In this document: piece by piece, positions 9,101-18,345 of the stretch
Layout: every line of letters starts with the position of its first letter
Position numbering within the stretch: position 1 is the stretch's first letter
NCBI GenBank assembly: GCA_002372325.1
Contig: DFFT01000179.1
Coordinates: 1 to 64,000, forward strand
Source: Succinivibrionaceae bacterium UBA3769
GTDB lineage: Bacteria; Pseudomonadota; Gammaproteobacteria; Enterobacterales; Succinivibrionaceae
Direction of reading: 5' to 3'
Length of the DNA stretch: 64,000 nucleotides
The notes under the pieces: generated by a model
Databases searched by the model: none
Told to the model about the DNA's origin: nothing
What the model saw: the letters and a program-made list of their open reading frames with translations, nothing else
Program-made: the position numbers and the translations under genes

Positions 9101-11786
9101 CCGCGGGCAGATGGACAAGGCCGGCGTTACGGCAAGGTGCTTTAAAGCCAGCAGCGATAACGATCAGAAATATATGTGCGGCGGTCATAACCGGTTTAAG
9201 CATCTTTTCGGAACCCCGTGCCGCAGGGATCATGGCAAGGCTGCCAGCCGCGTCTTTAAGGTTGCTTCCTCCTCTAAGAATTATTGGCTGAAGTCCCCTT
9301 TGTGGTACGCCGCCAGATTCGGTCTTGGCGCTGTTAAAGATTCTTTCAATCCTAATGATGCCAGCGAGAGCAATATTGCAAACTATTACGAAGTAACCAA
9401 CATGACCAAGCTCCGCGACGGTATTGCCAAGATGCTTGATCAGATTAAGAGAACCGTGCATTCCAGTTCCGGATTTTCTCCGGTTTCCTCTGAAACCAAG
9501 ACCGGCACTCTGATATATCCGTCGGTATATGACCCTTCGGTCTGGTCCGGTGATATTTATAAGGCCACAGTGAGTTCCGTGGGAGGTTATAACCTTTCCG
9601 GAATTTATACCAGCACGTCAGCTTCTTCCGGATTTAATGCAGTAGATCCGAACGATCGTTTCGTCTTTACCTATGATGTCACTGCTCCTAAGGATAACAG
9701 AGTTGTGAGATTCTATTCCGATCCGGACGATACAGCTGACGGCAATATCGAAAACGGCGCTTTCCATAATCTCACCTGCAACATTATCAATCAGATTCTG
9801 CAGGAAGGTGGTTCATGCTCCGGAACCGGAGTAGAGGGCGCTACCAAGACATATGGCGGGCAGTACTATTCTCTTGATGATAAATACTCCAAGACTTTCA
9901 TGAATCGCTTCGTGCGCTGGGTGCTGGGGGATCATTCCTATGAAGGGCTTAACACTTCGGATAACGCCTCCAAGAGGCTTCCTCTGAACGGCGGCGGCCG
10001 CGGTTTTGAAGGCACTCCTCTGAGAGAAAGAAAGTCCGACGGCAATACTTTTGTGCTGGCGGATATCATTAACTCCACGCCGACATATTTTGCGGACGGC
10101 GACAATGGATTTCTGGCTGTAGGCGCCAATGACGGCATGCTGCATTTTATCAGCACTTCCGACATGCAGCCGGTGCTTTCGTACATTCCTTCCGTGGCAT
10201 GGAGTCATATGAAGCAGCTCACTTCCCAGAGCTACGATCACTATTCGTTTGTGGACAGCACTCCTCAGGTGTATAAGCGGGGTGACAGAACCTACGTCTA
10301 CGGTTCCTTTGGTTTGGGGCTCCCGGGTGCTTATCTTATGGATGTGACCGGCATTTCTTCTTTCTCATCCAAATCGGATTCTGAAAAAAAGGCCTTTGCA
10401 GGCGATATGCTGCTGTGGGAGCTCACTGACAAGTTTAAGGTTTCCGGCGATATCTATTCCGGTTCTGACTATGTGGGCAGGTATCAGGAGGCTCCTACCT
10501 TGATTAATGCCGGCGGCAACAAGGATAATGCCCTTAACACGCCGTATCTCATCTTTACCGGCGGTGTTGGTTCAGTGGCATCATCTTCTTCCGGCAAGAC
10601 TCCCGGCGTGTTTATTGTCAATATGCTTGGCGAGACGGCCGGTAACGATGAAAAGTGTTACGTGAGCAGCGCTTCCGGAGAATTTAATAATGAAATGGCA
10701 TGGGAATCGGAGTCCGGTAACGATCTCAAGAGCCTTAAGCTTCCCTGCGTGGTGGCATCCGCGGCGCTTTCTGACAGTATCCCTTCTAATCAGAAGGCGG
10801 ATGGAGTTAATGCGTTCACTGATCCCTGGGATCTTGGCAGGACACCTGATTATACCAATGTCAGACTGGCTACCGTTACCGGCAATGACGCCAATGCCCT
10901 GGGATTCTATTTCGGCGATTCCTTCGGCAATCTCTGGAGACGTTCTCTCGGAAGCGACAATCATGTCAATAAGCCTTACAACTGGTTTAAGGATTATGAT
11001 CAAAACAGCGCGGGAGCCAGCGGTGTTCCTAAGGTAATGTTTGTTGCCAAGGACTCCAACGGCAGAAATCAGCCGATAACAGTGACTCCGGAAACCGGCT
11101 ATTATGGCGGCGACGGCATTGCGGTGGCGGTGGGCACCGGTTCCTACATTTACACCTATGATTCCGATGTGGTGTCTAAGGTATACAACTCTTCGCAGTC
11201 AGTGTATCTCTTGAGGGACATGGGGTCTGTAGCAGCCTCCTCCGGCGATTTCAAGGGCAGATGTGGAAGCAAAACCGATACTCACTGTCTGATGGCGCTT
11301 CCGGTAGAGAAGATGCAAAAGGATGACGGGTCGTATACTCGTAAGGCCAGTGCTATAAATACCAGCGAATATAGTACTGCAAACTATGGCTGGTATATGG
11401 ATCTCATCCCTTATGATACTTCCACGGGATCCCAGATCAGCAATTCCGGCGAAAGAATCGATACCAATATGCTGATTATTGATAACAAGCTGACCATTAC
11501 GCCGAACATTCCGGCGGTGGGCGACAATTGTCGCGGCAGCGGCACGTCAGCTCTCCAGCAGATCGATTACATGACGGGACAGTTGAATACTGAGAAGGAG
11601 ATCAAAGCTCTGGTTACGCACCTTTCCGCCACCATTCATTATGATGAAAAGGGCATTCCCAGTGTGGTAATTCATGCAACTGTGGACAATGTTGAGAAGA
11701 CCGAAGGAGCTGAGGCTATTCATTCTATTGAGCTTAAACAGGATGTGAATCCCACCAGAAGCTCGTCCTGGATTAGACTGTTCTAG
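6135..11786 (+). CDS. pilY1: PilY1-type type IV pilus tip adhesin, copy 2
   Basis: A second PilY1-like adhesin of 1883 residues, collinear with the upstream copy from the signal peptide (MIKLSKLSRN) to the shared C-terminal tail ending SSSWIRLF. It keeps the calcium loop DIDGDGYLD and the beta-propeller motifs VGANDGMLHF and VAVGTGSY. The start at 6135 matches copy 1. In-frame TTG (6117) and ATG (6123) codons lie upstream, but the two-base leader insertion that creates the ATG is absent from copy 1. The copies differ most in scattered blocks, especially just after the YVDL motif near residue 845, where the sequences no longer align, while the propeller is strongly conserved. The pair may provide alternative tips with different binding properties; this is inference. 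Confidence 0.9.
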   Translation: MIKLSKLSRNIALAMLTGGVIGVSSLAYALSNDEGDIIRNGQVATKPMNVAGLYVPPSVMLVMGREHNLFAEAYDDASDIDGDGYLDTMYDPSITYEGIFDPTICYSYNNNTNNLSQTLPADLINGYWIPAVRATYVSKTLEKLWHEGTARGTERSVPVCNAGGKTYHWLGNFLNYVTTSRIDAIRKILYGGTRLTNSHLTNEKSKPVHYKGTDSEGKSYKAAILKHSRVIRDGHAWGKVLGNAMYKEGSNQVFKVSDFTGLSGGTDASGAYFFGIASYDSGGSDAFGQGRYMRIVYNKSAGMPGVKTAGSKNIWDWVSRQTDASTIGAVGTSSSATSAGKAWDSFPSTDIGGIPMSTAYDGGANTNMAEASVAVVVCTPDFYSETDCKNYSADRANPEWQPVGLLQQYGEGSSPRIKFGLITGSWVNNLKGGTLRANLGDFASEVYTSAPPTDFRLGDFNYGAVECASGDNCGFVKAIDNMNISRKNNGNYSGGNYEGCARVMSNGNDGVRRIAGIANGSCNDWGNPVSKLLYTAALYFKNQPISQKADAMSAYNASSVNIGYVQQKDPYTLVDYCSKPVTLLIADENISFDYDNTFGGTSPFGTDTNSIISELNNVVSAKGFEAGDYIVGGNATNQNDLYYYVPSVKHIDKLGEVEGIAPSAAYSHGSYNVAGVASYYSRNVMRTVRSSENSAYKADHSMQTYVVAMKPNLPEININVDGQLVTILPFAKTMGDVKGKCSLNNVLINDQKIVRQCQSTNQIADFYVQEITDSSGVFRINYEDYQYGSDYDMDWVVEYDYEVIKGSEGSYVRVVTRHLDGDKYAPQHAGYLITGVEHAGVYVDLGKTTAHNPSGNASKNEIGYPQGNTGEAEEIYNFYDLDTIISDYNIINCKDRKYSSTDDFNGSGDASCRFQGTYNYKTDYTLDGQQLNSSNIDKYYGYITKQDFTVTTNGVTENINLYYANRLDIAKVMNSLNTYIECANGSGSDRGQMDKAGVTARCFKASSDNDQKYMCGGHNRFKHLFGTPCRRDHGKAASRVFKVASSSKNYWLKSPLWYAARFGLGAVKDSFNPNDASESNIANYYEVTNMTKLRDGIAKMLDQIKRTVHSSSGFSPVSSETKTGTLIYPSVYDPSVWSGDIYKATVSSVGGYNLSGIYTSTSASSGFNAVDPNDRFVFTYDVTAPKDNRVVRFYSDPDDTADGNIENGAFHNLTCNIINQILQEGGSCSGTGVEGATKTYGGQYYSLDDKYSKTFMNRFVRWVLGDHSYEGLNTSDNASKRLPLNGGGRGFEGTPLRERKSDGNTFVLADIINSTPTYFADGDNGFLAVGANDGMLHFISTSDMQPVLSYIPSVAWSHMKQLTSQSYDHYSFVDSTPQVYKRGDRTYVYGSFGLGLPGAYLMDVTGISSFSSKSDSEKKAFAGDMLLWELTDKFKVSGDIYSGSDYVGRYQEAPTLINAGGNKDNALNTPYLIFTGGVGSVASSSSGKTPGVFIVNMLGETAGNDEKCYVSSASGEFNNEMAWESESGNDLKSLKLPCVVASAALSDSIPSNQKADGVNAFTDPWDLGRTPDYTNVRLATVTGNDANALGFYFGDSFGNLWRRSLGSDNHVNKPYNWFKDYDQNSAGASGVPKVMFVAKDSNGRNQPITVTPETGYYGGDGIAVAVGTGSYIYTYDSDVVSKVYNSSQSVYLLRDMGSVAASSGDFKGRCGSKTDTHCLMALPVEKMQKDDGSYTRKASAINTSEYSTANYGWYMDLIPYDTSTGSQISNSGERIDTNMLIIDNKLTITPNIPAVGDNCRGSGTSALQQIDYMTGQLNTEKEIKALVTHLSATIHYDEKGIPSVVIHATVDNVEKTEGAEAIHSIELKQDVNPTRSSSWIRLF

Positions 11787-11814
11787 TTTTATCTCCTGTT
11801 GATGGGTTATTAAG

Positions 11815-11840
11815 AAAGGGGGCGGAAGCCCCCTTTTTAT
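11815..11840 (+). terminator. Rho-independent terminator after pilY1 copy 2
   Basis: A perfect 9-base stem, AAAGGGGGC with GCCCCCTTT, encloses a GGAA tetraloop and is followed by further T. It starts 29 bases after the stop codon. Confidence 0.92.
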
Positions 11841-12185
11841 GTCTGGTGTATTCCTCGTTTCTCAGGATTAGCCTGCCAAAGAGTTTAAACCTTTCCTTCT
11901 TCATTCATATGCTGCTCTGAAACAATTGCCCGGTATTGTCTTCTCATGTTTCAGTGTCAAGGCAGCTTCTCCGCGCTTTTCGGGGAGGAACGCCGGGATT
12001 GTCAGGAGACCTGCCATGCGTGATTTTGCTTCTGAGATAGAGTAAAATACCTCCGGATTTTTAAGGCTCTGTTCGCATGGTCATGCCGGACAGGTCTTTG
12101 CTATGATTATGAATACAGGGAGCTCCGGTAAAGGATTCATTACTGTTCCGGCTCCGGTTTTTCAGTAAAAGATAAGAAGACAGCC
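11841..12185. other. Intergenic region before valS
   Basis: About 345 bases without a credible gene. It must contain the valS promoter, but no clear -35/-10 pair or T-box-like structure was recognised. Confidence 0.4.
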
Positions 12186-15059
12186 ATGGAAAAAACATAC
12201 AATCCCAGCGCCATTGAGAAGGCTATTTACGAAAACTGGGAACAATCCGGATATTTCAAGCCCAGCATGGACACCCTGCGTCCTTCCTACAGCATCAGCC
12301 TGCCGCCCCCTAATGTGACCGGCTCTCTTCATATGGGACACGCTTTTCAGCAGACCATCATGGATATCCTGATTCGCTATCACAGAATGCTGGGTGACAA
12401 TACCCTCTGGCAGGCGGGCACGGATCATGCGGGCATTGCCACTCAGATGGTAGTTGAAAGAAAAATTGCCGCCGAGGAAGGCAAAACCAGACAGGATTAC
12501 GGCCGGGATGCCTTTATAAAGAAGATCTGGGAATGGAAGGAAGAGTCCGGCGGCACCATTACGAGACAGATGCGGCGTCTCGGGGATTCCGTTGACTGGG
12601 ACAGAGAGCGCTTCACCATGGATGAAGGACTGTCCCGGGCTGTCCAGGAGGTTTTTGTCCGTCTTTATCAGGAGGATCTGATTTACCGCGGAAAGCGTCT
12701 CGTGAACTGGGATCCCAAGCTCCGCACCGCCATCAGCGACCTTGAGGTGGAGAACCGCGAGGTCAAGGGCTCCATGTGGCATATCCGCTATCCTCTGACT
12801 GACGGCAGAAAAACCGCTGAGGGTCTTGATTATCTGGTGGTGGCCACTACTCGTCCGGAAACTATGCTGGGCGATACCGCCGTGGCTGTTAACAGCGCGG
12901 ATCCCCGGTACCGGGATCTTATCGGGGCCAAGGTAACGCTGCCGTTTACCGGAAGAGAGATCCCGGTGATCGGCGATGATCATGCGGACATGACCAAGGG
13001 CACCGGCTGCGTGAAGATCACTCCGGCTCATGACTTTAACGATAATGAAGTGGGCAAGAGACATGCTCTTCCCATGATAAACGTGCTCACTGAAGATGCC
13101 CGCATCAGAGAAAAGGCCGAGGTGTTTAATGTAAACGGCGAGCCTTCGGATGCGTACAGCCCGGAACTTCCGGCCAAATACCGGGGGCTGGATCGCTATG
13201 AAGCCCGGGAGGCCATTGTGCAGGATCTTAAGGAAGCCGGACTTCTGGTTAAGATCGAAGAGCACACCCTGATGCAGCCCTACGGCGATCGCGGCGGCGT
13301 TCCCATTGAACCCATGCTTACCGATCAGTGGTATGTCCGCGCTGCCATTTTGGCCAAGCCGGCCATTGAGGCTGTGGAAAAGGGCGATATCCAGTTTGTG
13401 CCGAAGCAGTATGAGAATATGTATTTCTCCTGGATGCGGGATATCAGAGACTGGTGCATTTCCCGGCAGCTGTGGTGGGGCCACCGCATTCCGGCCTGGT
13501 ATGACGAGAGCGGCAGGGTTTATGTGGCTCACAGCGAAGCGGAAGCAAGAGAGCAGAATCATCTGGGCCCTGATGTGTTGTTAAGACAGGATGAGGATGT
13601 TCTGGATACCTGGTTCTCTTCCGGACTCTGGACCTTCTCCACTCTGGGCTGGCCGGATAAAACTCCGGAGCTGGAGATGTTCCACCCCACCAATGTTCTT
13701 GTTACCGGCTTTGATATCATCTTCTTCTGGGTAGCCAGAATGATCATGATGACCATGCACTTTATGAAGGACGAGGACGGCAATCCCCAGGTACCCTTCC
13801 GCAAGGTGTATGTAACCGGCCTTATCCGCGATGAGGAAGGCCAGAAGATGAGCAAGTCCAAGGGCAACGTTCTGGATCCTCTGGACATGATTGACGGCAT
13901 TGACCTTCAGGGACTTCTGGATAAGCGCACCAAAAACATGATGCAGCCCCAGAAGGCTCAGAAGATCGCAAAGCGCACCGAAAAGCAGTTCCCGAAGGGC
14001 ATTGAGGCTCACGGCACTGACGCTCTCAGATTCACCTTGGCCGCGCTGGCTTCCACCGGCCGGGATATCAACTGGGACATGAAGCGTCTCGAGGGCTACC
14101 GGAACTTCTGCAACAAGCTCTGGAACGCCAGCCGTTATGTTCTGATGAACGCCGAGGGCAAGACTTTGACCAGGCCGGATCCCGAAGATCTCACCCTGGC
14201 GGATCGCTACATCAGAAGCAAGCTCTCCAAGTGCATTGCCGATGTCAGAGGAGCCTTTGATAACTACCGCTTCGATCTGGCAGCCTCCGCTTTGTACGAA
14301 TTTATCTGGAACGAGCTCTGCGACTGGTACATTGAGCTTACCAAGCCTATTCTCTGGGCTAAGAACCCCACCTCGGGCTTCGGTTCCGAGAAGCAGAAGA
14401 ATGCCGTGCTCTTTAATCTTCTAGAGGTGCTGGAGGTAACTCTGCGTCTCGCCCATCCGATTATGCCGTTCATTACCGAGGAGATTTACCGGTCTGTGGC
14501 TCCTCTGGTATGTCCGGATTACAAGGATGGCGACACCATTATGCTGAAGTCCTACCCCGAAGCCGCTGATTATCCGGTGGATGCGGACGCCCTGAAGGAG
14601 CAGGATTACATCAAGGAGTTTGTGGTGGCCGTGCGGAATTTCCGCGCCGAGAAGAATCTTTCTCCGGCCCAGAAGCTGAGTCCGTTTATGAGAGGCGATG
14701 CCGCTGAAATCGACATCATTAACAGAAATTCCGAGTTTGTTAATGCTCTGGCCAATCTGGAATCCGTATTCCCGGCTGACGGGGACATTCCTCCGGTTAT
14801 CGCGGTAATCGTGGGCCGGAGCGAAATTCTCTTCCCGGCTGCCGGAGTGCTCAACAAGGATGCGGAACTGGCCCGGATTAAGAAGGAAATCGCCTATGTG
14901 GAATCCGAAATTGCCCGGGTGAATCAGAAGCTCGGGAATCCGGCCTTTACATCCAAGGCTCCGGCTCAGGTTATCGAAAAGGAAAGAGCCAAGCTTCCGG
15001 GCTATGAGGAAAGTCTCGCCAAGCTCAGGGATCAGCTTAAAATGGTGGAGAGCCTCTGA
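12186..15059 (+). CDS. valS: Valine--tRNA ligase
   Basis: Cytoplasmic class I aminoacyl-tRNA synthetase that charges tRNA-Val with valine and edits mischarged threonine. The 957-residue length is normal for the proteobacterial enzyme. The HIGH-type motif is HMGH (49-52) within [16 protein letters not shown], and KMSKS lies near 554-558. The CP1 editing domain occupies roughly 190-400. The C-terminal 70 residues form the expected Lys/Glu-rich coiled-coil arm. The gene stands alone, with a terminator after it. Confidence 0.98.
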   Translation: MEKTYNPSAIEKAIYENWEQSGYFKPSMDTLRPSYSISLPPPNVTGSLHMGHAFQQTIMDILIRYHRMLGDNTLWQAGTDHAGIATQMVVERKIAAEEGKTRQDYGRDAFIKKIWEWKEESGGTITRQMRRLGDSVDWDRERFTMDEGLSRAVQEVFVRLYQEDLIYRGKRLVNWDPKLRTAISDLEVENREVKGSMWHIRYPLTDGRKTAEGLDYLVVATTRPETMLGDTAVAVNSADPRYRDLIGAKVTLPFTGREIPVIGDDHADMTKGTGCVKITPAHDFNDNEVGKRHALPMINVLTEDARIREKAEVFNVNGEPSDAYSPELPAKYRGLDRYEAREAIVQDLKEAGLLVKIEEHTLMQPYGDRGGVPIEPMLTDQWYVRAAILAKPAIEAVEKGDIQFVPKQYENMYFSWMRDIRDWCISRQLWWGHRIPAWYDESGRVYVAHSEAEAREQNHLGPDVLLRQDEDVLDTWFSSGLWTFSTLGWPDKTPELEMFHPTNVLVTGFDIIFFWVARMIMMTMHFMKDEDGNPQVPFRKVYVTGLIRDEEGQKMSKSKGNVLDPLDMIDGIDLQGLLDKRTKNMMQPQKAQKIAKRTEKQFPKGIEAHGTDALRFTLAALASTGRDINWDMKRLEGYRNFCNKLWNASRYVLMNAEGKTLTRPDPEDLTLADRYIRSKLSKCIADVRGAFDNYRFDLAASALYEFIWNELCDWYIELTKPILWAKNPTSGFGSEKQKNAVLFNLLEVLEVTLRLAHPIMPFITEEIYRSVAPLVCPDYKDGDTIMLKSYPEAADYPVDADALKEQDYIKEFVVAVRNFRAEKNLSPAQKLSPFMRGDAAEIDIINRNSEFVNALANLESVFPADGDIPPVIAVIVGRSEILFPAAGVLNKDAELARIKKEIAYVESEIARVNQKLGNPAFTSKAPAQVIEKERAKLPGYEESLAKLRDQLKMVESL

Positions 15060-15092
15060 TCCGGGAGATTCCCTAGGGTAATTCATGAACAG

Positions 15093-15130
15093 AAAAGAGC
15101 GGCCTCAGGTTTGGATGTCGCTCTTTTTTT
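15093..15130 (+). terminator. Rho-independent terminator after valS
   Basis: AAAAGAGCG pairs perfectly with CGCTCTTTT across a 17-base loop, and the T-run continues beyond the stem. It lies 34 bases after the valS stop codon. Confidence 0.85.
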
Positions 15131-15365
15131 GTAATTGAAGACAGGGTTAAGTTCTCCGTTTCCGCAATGTGCTATATTGACTTGGGCGCCCGTCCCCTGA
15201 AAGTCAGCGCGGCGCGGGAGCAGGCAATACCGCCAAAAGCCCCGGGCAGTCAGTGTATAATGCTTCGGCTTGTGCCAGACTGTTTTTTAGCTGCCGGCTT
15301 CCCTTTCTGCGGAGGAGCATTCCCCGTCAGGACAGTTTGAGAGAAGATTTTCCAGGAGTTTTTTG

Positions 15366-16592
15366 ATGCGTTTTTTTTGTGGTCTCCTTATCCTCTGCTT
15401 TACCGCAGCAGTTGTCTGGGCCAGCGGCTTTCTGACCTGGCAGCTCGGCAGCATAGAATTTACCGTAACGGACAATCCCGAACCGGCATTGGTTACGGTT
15501 AAACGCGGGGACAGCGCCGGCACGGTGATCCGGGAAATTTTTCATGACCGGTTTGACAGCCGGGTGCTCCGGCTCTGGCTTAAACAGAATCCCGGACTTA
15601 CGAAGCTCAAGGCCGGCACCTATGAAATCCCTCCCCGGACCGGAGTCAGGGAGGTTTTGGCCATTATCCTTTCCGGCAAGGAAAAGAGCTATCAGATCAC
15701 TTTGGTGGAGGGAACTCGGGTCAGCGATATTCTCAGGGTTCTTCAGGGCGCTGAGAAGCTTAAGCATGAGCTTCCCCAGGATGCGAAGCCGGAGGATCTC
15801 CCGAAGCTTCTGGAAATTTCCGATCATCCGAATCCCGAGGGACTTTTTCTGGCAGACACCTATCAGTTCCGTTTGGGAGATTCCGATGTTTCCGTGCTTA
15901 AAAGAGCCTACGAGGCCAGTCAGAAGTTTCTGAAGCAGGAATGGCAGCGCCGTGATGCAGACCTTCCTTATGCTTCTCCCTACGAAGCCCTTATTATGGC
16001 CTCCATTATCGAAAAGGAATCCGCAGTCAGCTCCGAACGGCCGCAAATTGCCTCGGTGTTTGTCAACCGGCTCAGAAAGGGAATGAAGCTCCAGACGGAT
16101 CCCACAGTGATTTACGGCGTGGGAGACCGGTATCAGGGAAAAATCTACCGCAGCTTTCTGGAGGATAAGAACCCCTATAATACTTACGTTATTGAGGGCC
16201 TGCCGCCCACTCCCATTGCTGCTCCCGGCAAGGATGCCATAAAGGCGGCTTTGCACCCGGATGCCACGGACTACCTGTTTTTTGTGGCCCGGGGGCCGGA
16301 CAGCAGGGAAGGGCATGTGTTTTCCAGAGATGACCGCTCTCACAGCAAGGCGGTTTCCGATTATCGGAAGGCCGTGCGGGAATATAAGAATGATCATGCC
16401 GCGGAGATCCGGGCCGCCTCGGAAAATCCGGCGACAAAACAGGACTCCGGAAGTCCGGAATCAGATAATGCCAAAACAGGAGTTGTCTCCGGGGCAAATG
16501 AGACCCGGAATCCGGGGGATAACGGGGCCGCTTTAGAAAGCAAAGACGGCAATAACAGCAATAACAGCAAAGACGGTAACAGCTCCGATTGA
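15366..16592 (+). CDS. mltG: Endolytic murein transglycosylase MltG
   Basis: Inner-membrane enzyme that cleaves nascent peptidoglycan strands and so limits glycan chain length. The 408-residue protein has one N-terminal membrane segment (about 2-20), a LysM-like subdomain and the YceG catalytic domain. The signature ASIIEKES contains the catalytic glutamate, followed by VFVNRLRKGMKLQTDPTVIYG. The ATG at 15366 is preferred over a TTG one codon upstream because AGGAG lies 7 bases before it. The last 70 residues are a hydrophilic Asn/Ser/Asp-rich tail not needed by the family. The mltG-tmk-holB order is standard in proteobacteria. Confidence 0.96.
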   Translation: MRFFCGLLILCFTAAVVWASGFLTWQLGSIEFTVTDNPEPALVTVKRGDSAGTVIREIFHDRFDSRVLRLWLKQNPGLTKLKAGTYEIPPRTGVREVLAIILSGKEKSYQITLVEGTRVSDILRVLQGAEKLKHELPQDAKPEDLPKLLEISDHPNPEGLFLADTYQFRLGDSDVSVLKRAYEASQKFLKQEWQRRDADLPYASPYEALIMASIIEKESAVSSERPQIASVFVNRLRKGMKLQTDPTVIYGVGDRYQGKIYRSFLEDKNPYNTYVIEGLPPTPIAAPGKDAIKAALHPDATDYLFFVARGPDSREGHVFSRDDRSHSKAVSDYRKAVREYKNDHAAEIRAASENPATKQDSGSPESDNAKTGVVSGANETRNPGDNGAALESKDGNNSNNSKDGNSSD

Positions 16593-16643
16593 GCGCGGAA
16601 ATTCGAAACCAGCAATATTGTGTGAACAAGGAATAGCAGGGAA

Positions 16644-17285
16644 ATGCCAAAAGGACGTTTTATAGTTGTGGAAGGGGGCGAGGGCGCCGGCAAAAGCACC
16701 ATGATCGCTGAAATTGTCAGCTATCTCAGGGAGCATGGCGTGCCGGACAGCGCCATTGTAAAAACCCGGGAGCCGGGGGGCACCCCCATTGCCGAGGATA
16801 TCAGAAAGATTCTCAAGGATGTCCGGACTGATGACAGACTCTGCGCAGAGTCCGAGCTTCTTTTGATGTACGCCGCCCGGGCGCAGCTGGTGAAGACGGT
16901 TATTATTCCGGCTTTGGAGGCCGGACAGTATGTGGTTGGGGATCGTCATGATCTCTCCACTCTGGCCTATCAGGGCGGCGGCCGGGGGATTTCCCGGCAG
17001 CTCATAAAGAGCATTCGGGATGCGGTGCTGGGGGACTTTTATCCGGATCTCACCATTCTCATGGATCTGGATCCCGCCGTGGGGCTGGCCCGGGCCGTGA
17101 AGCGCGGCGCTCCGGATCGTTTTGAAAAGGAACAGCTGGACTTTTTTGTCCGGGTCAGAAATACCTTCTTAAGCGAATACGAGGATCATCGCGATCGCAT
17201 CTCTCTGGTACGGGCTGACCGGGATATTGAAACGGTGCGGGCGGATATCAGGCAAATTCTGGAGTCAAAATGCATAGCTGGCTGA
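16644..17285 (+). CDS. tmk: Thymidylate kinase
   Basis: Phosphorylates dTMP to dTDP in the dTTP synthesis pathway. At 213 residues it is of normal length. The P-loop EGGEGAGKST lies at 10-19, the DRH-type motif is present as GDRHDLSTLAYQGGGR, and a lid region follows PVGLARAVKRGAPDRFE. It starts 51 bases after mltG and overlaps holB by 16 bases, consistent with one transcript. Confidence 0.97.
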   Translation: MPKGRFIVVEGGEGAGKSTMIAEIVSYLREHGVPDSAIVKTREPGGTPIAEDIRKILKDVRTDDRLCAESELLLMYAARAQLVKTVIIPALEAGQYVVGDRHDLSTLAYQGGGRGISRQLIKSIRDAVLGDFYPDLTILMDLDPAVGLARAVKRGAPDRFEKEQLDFFVRVRNTFLSEYEDHRDRISLVRADRDIETVRADIRQILESKCIAG

Positions 17286-18238
17286 TTCCCGCTCTGGGCA
17301 TATTTACGGAAATGCAGTCCGGAAACCGGCTGCCTCATGCGCTTCTGGTTACCGCGGCGGCGGGACTGGGAGGCACGGATCTGGCCATGGAAATGGCACG
17401 GCGCTTTCTGTGCTCCGGGGACAGATCCGAGGGATGCTCCTGTCATTCCTGCAGCATGTTCCGTGTCGGGGGGCATCCGGATCTCACCCTGATTTCCGGA
17501 AGTCAGAGCGGCACCATCGGCATCGATGAAATCCGGCAGGGGATTTCCGCCATGGAGAAGACCGCCACCAATGATCACGGGAAGGCTCTCGTGATCCCGG
17601 AGGCTGACAAAATGACGGAGGCGGCAGCTAACGCTCTTCTGAAAACTCTGGAGGAGCCGCCCCCGGAAAGTCTTATCATTCTCACCACGGGAAATCAGCG
17701 GAATCTTTTACCCACAATTCTCAGCCGCACCATGAAGATCCCGGTGCCGGTACCGGGGATGCAGGAGCTTCAGGCTTTTGTTAAGGAAAAAACCGGCCGG
17801 GATCAGGATTTTCGGGCGGAGATATTTCTGAGCGGACACTCTCCTCTCAAAGCGGCAGAGTATGCGGAGAACGGCACCGGAGCCAAGGTTCGTCAGGCTC
17901 TGGAGCAGTTAAACGGGGTGTTAGCCGGCTCCTGTTCCGTGCCGGATCTGGCGGACTTTCTCCTTTCCGAGCTGGAAAGCCGGGATCTTATATGCTCCTT
18001 TTTTTACGGCATTCTCCGGGATGCTCTCATGCTGGAAACCGGGAGCCGCCATGAGGATCTGGTATTTCTCGGGGCTTACCCCGATCTGGCCGCCCGGGTT
18101 TCGGAGCTGGATCCGGATTCCGTGCTGCAGGGCATTAAGAGGCTTAACGACCTGAAAATGGTGAAAAGCAATCAGTTTTCCTTTGTCCGGAGCTTGCAGA
18201 TCGCCTCCTGGATAGAGCTCCTGACGGGTAAAAACTGA
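17270..18238 (+). CDS. holB: DNA polymerase III subunit delta prime
   Basis: Clamp-loader subunit of 322 residues that helps open and load the beta sliding clamp. It has the zinc-binding cysteine cluster of the family (CSGDRSEGCSCHSC), the DEIRQ motif, and TLEEPPPESLIILTTGN followed by the SRT motif. As in other delta-prime subunits, the usual P-loop position is degenerate (VTAAAGLGGTDLA), so it is not expected to hydrolyse ATP. It is translated from an ATG inside the end of tmk. Confidence 0.95.
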   Translation: MHSWLIPALGIFTEMQSGNRLPHALLVTAAAGLGGTDLAMEMARRFLCSGDRSEGCSCHSCSMFRVGGHPDLTLISGSQSGTIGIDEIRQGISAMEKTATNDHGKALVIPEADKMTEAAANALLKTLEEPPPESLIILTTGNQRNLLPTILSRTMKIPVPVPGMQELQAFVKEKTGRDQDFRAEIFLSGHSPLKAAEYAENGTGAKVRQALEQLNGVLAGSCSVPDLADFLLSELESRDLICSFFYGILRDALMLETGSRHEDLVFLGAYPDLAARVSELDPDSVLQGIKRLNDLKMVKSNQFSFVRSLQIASWIELLTGKN

Positions 18239-18272
18239 ACAGAAAATGTATAATGTCCGGCATGGTGATGAC

Positions 18273-18315
18273 AAAAACACGGAGCCGGTTCCGGGGCTTC
18301 CGGGGTTTTGTTTTT
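18273..18315 (+). terminator. Terminator after holB
   Basis: AAAACACGGAGCC pairs with GGCTTCCGGGGTTTT, with small bulges, and is followed by TTTTT. It closes the mltG-tmk-holB unit. An isolated TATAAT (18249-18254) just upstream has no good -35 partner, so a separate lptF promoter there is unproven. Confidence 0.7.
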
Positions 18316-18345
18316 CCTGTAAAATTCTGAACTGAGTCTGGCGCT

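Noticed and set aside
12162..13562. 466-codon minus-strand frame antisense to valS
   Set aside because: Fully explained by valS codon structure; the composition is not protein-like.
15256..15261. TATAAT between valS and mltG as an mltG promoter
   Set aside because: No acceptable -35 box at 16-18 bases upstream; left unannotated although a promoter nearby is likely.
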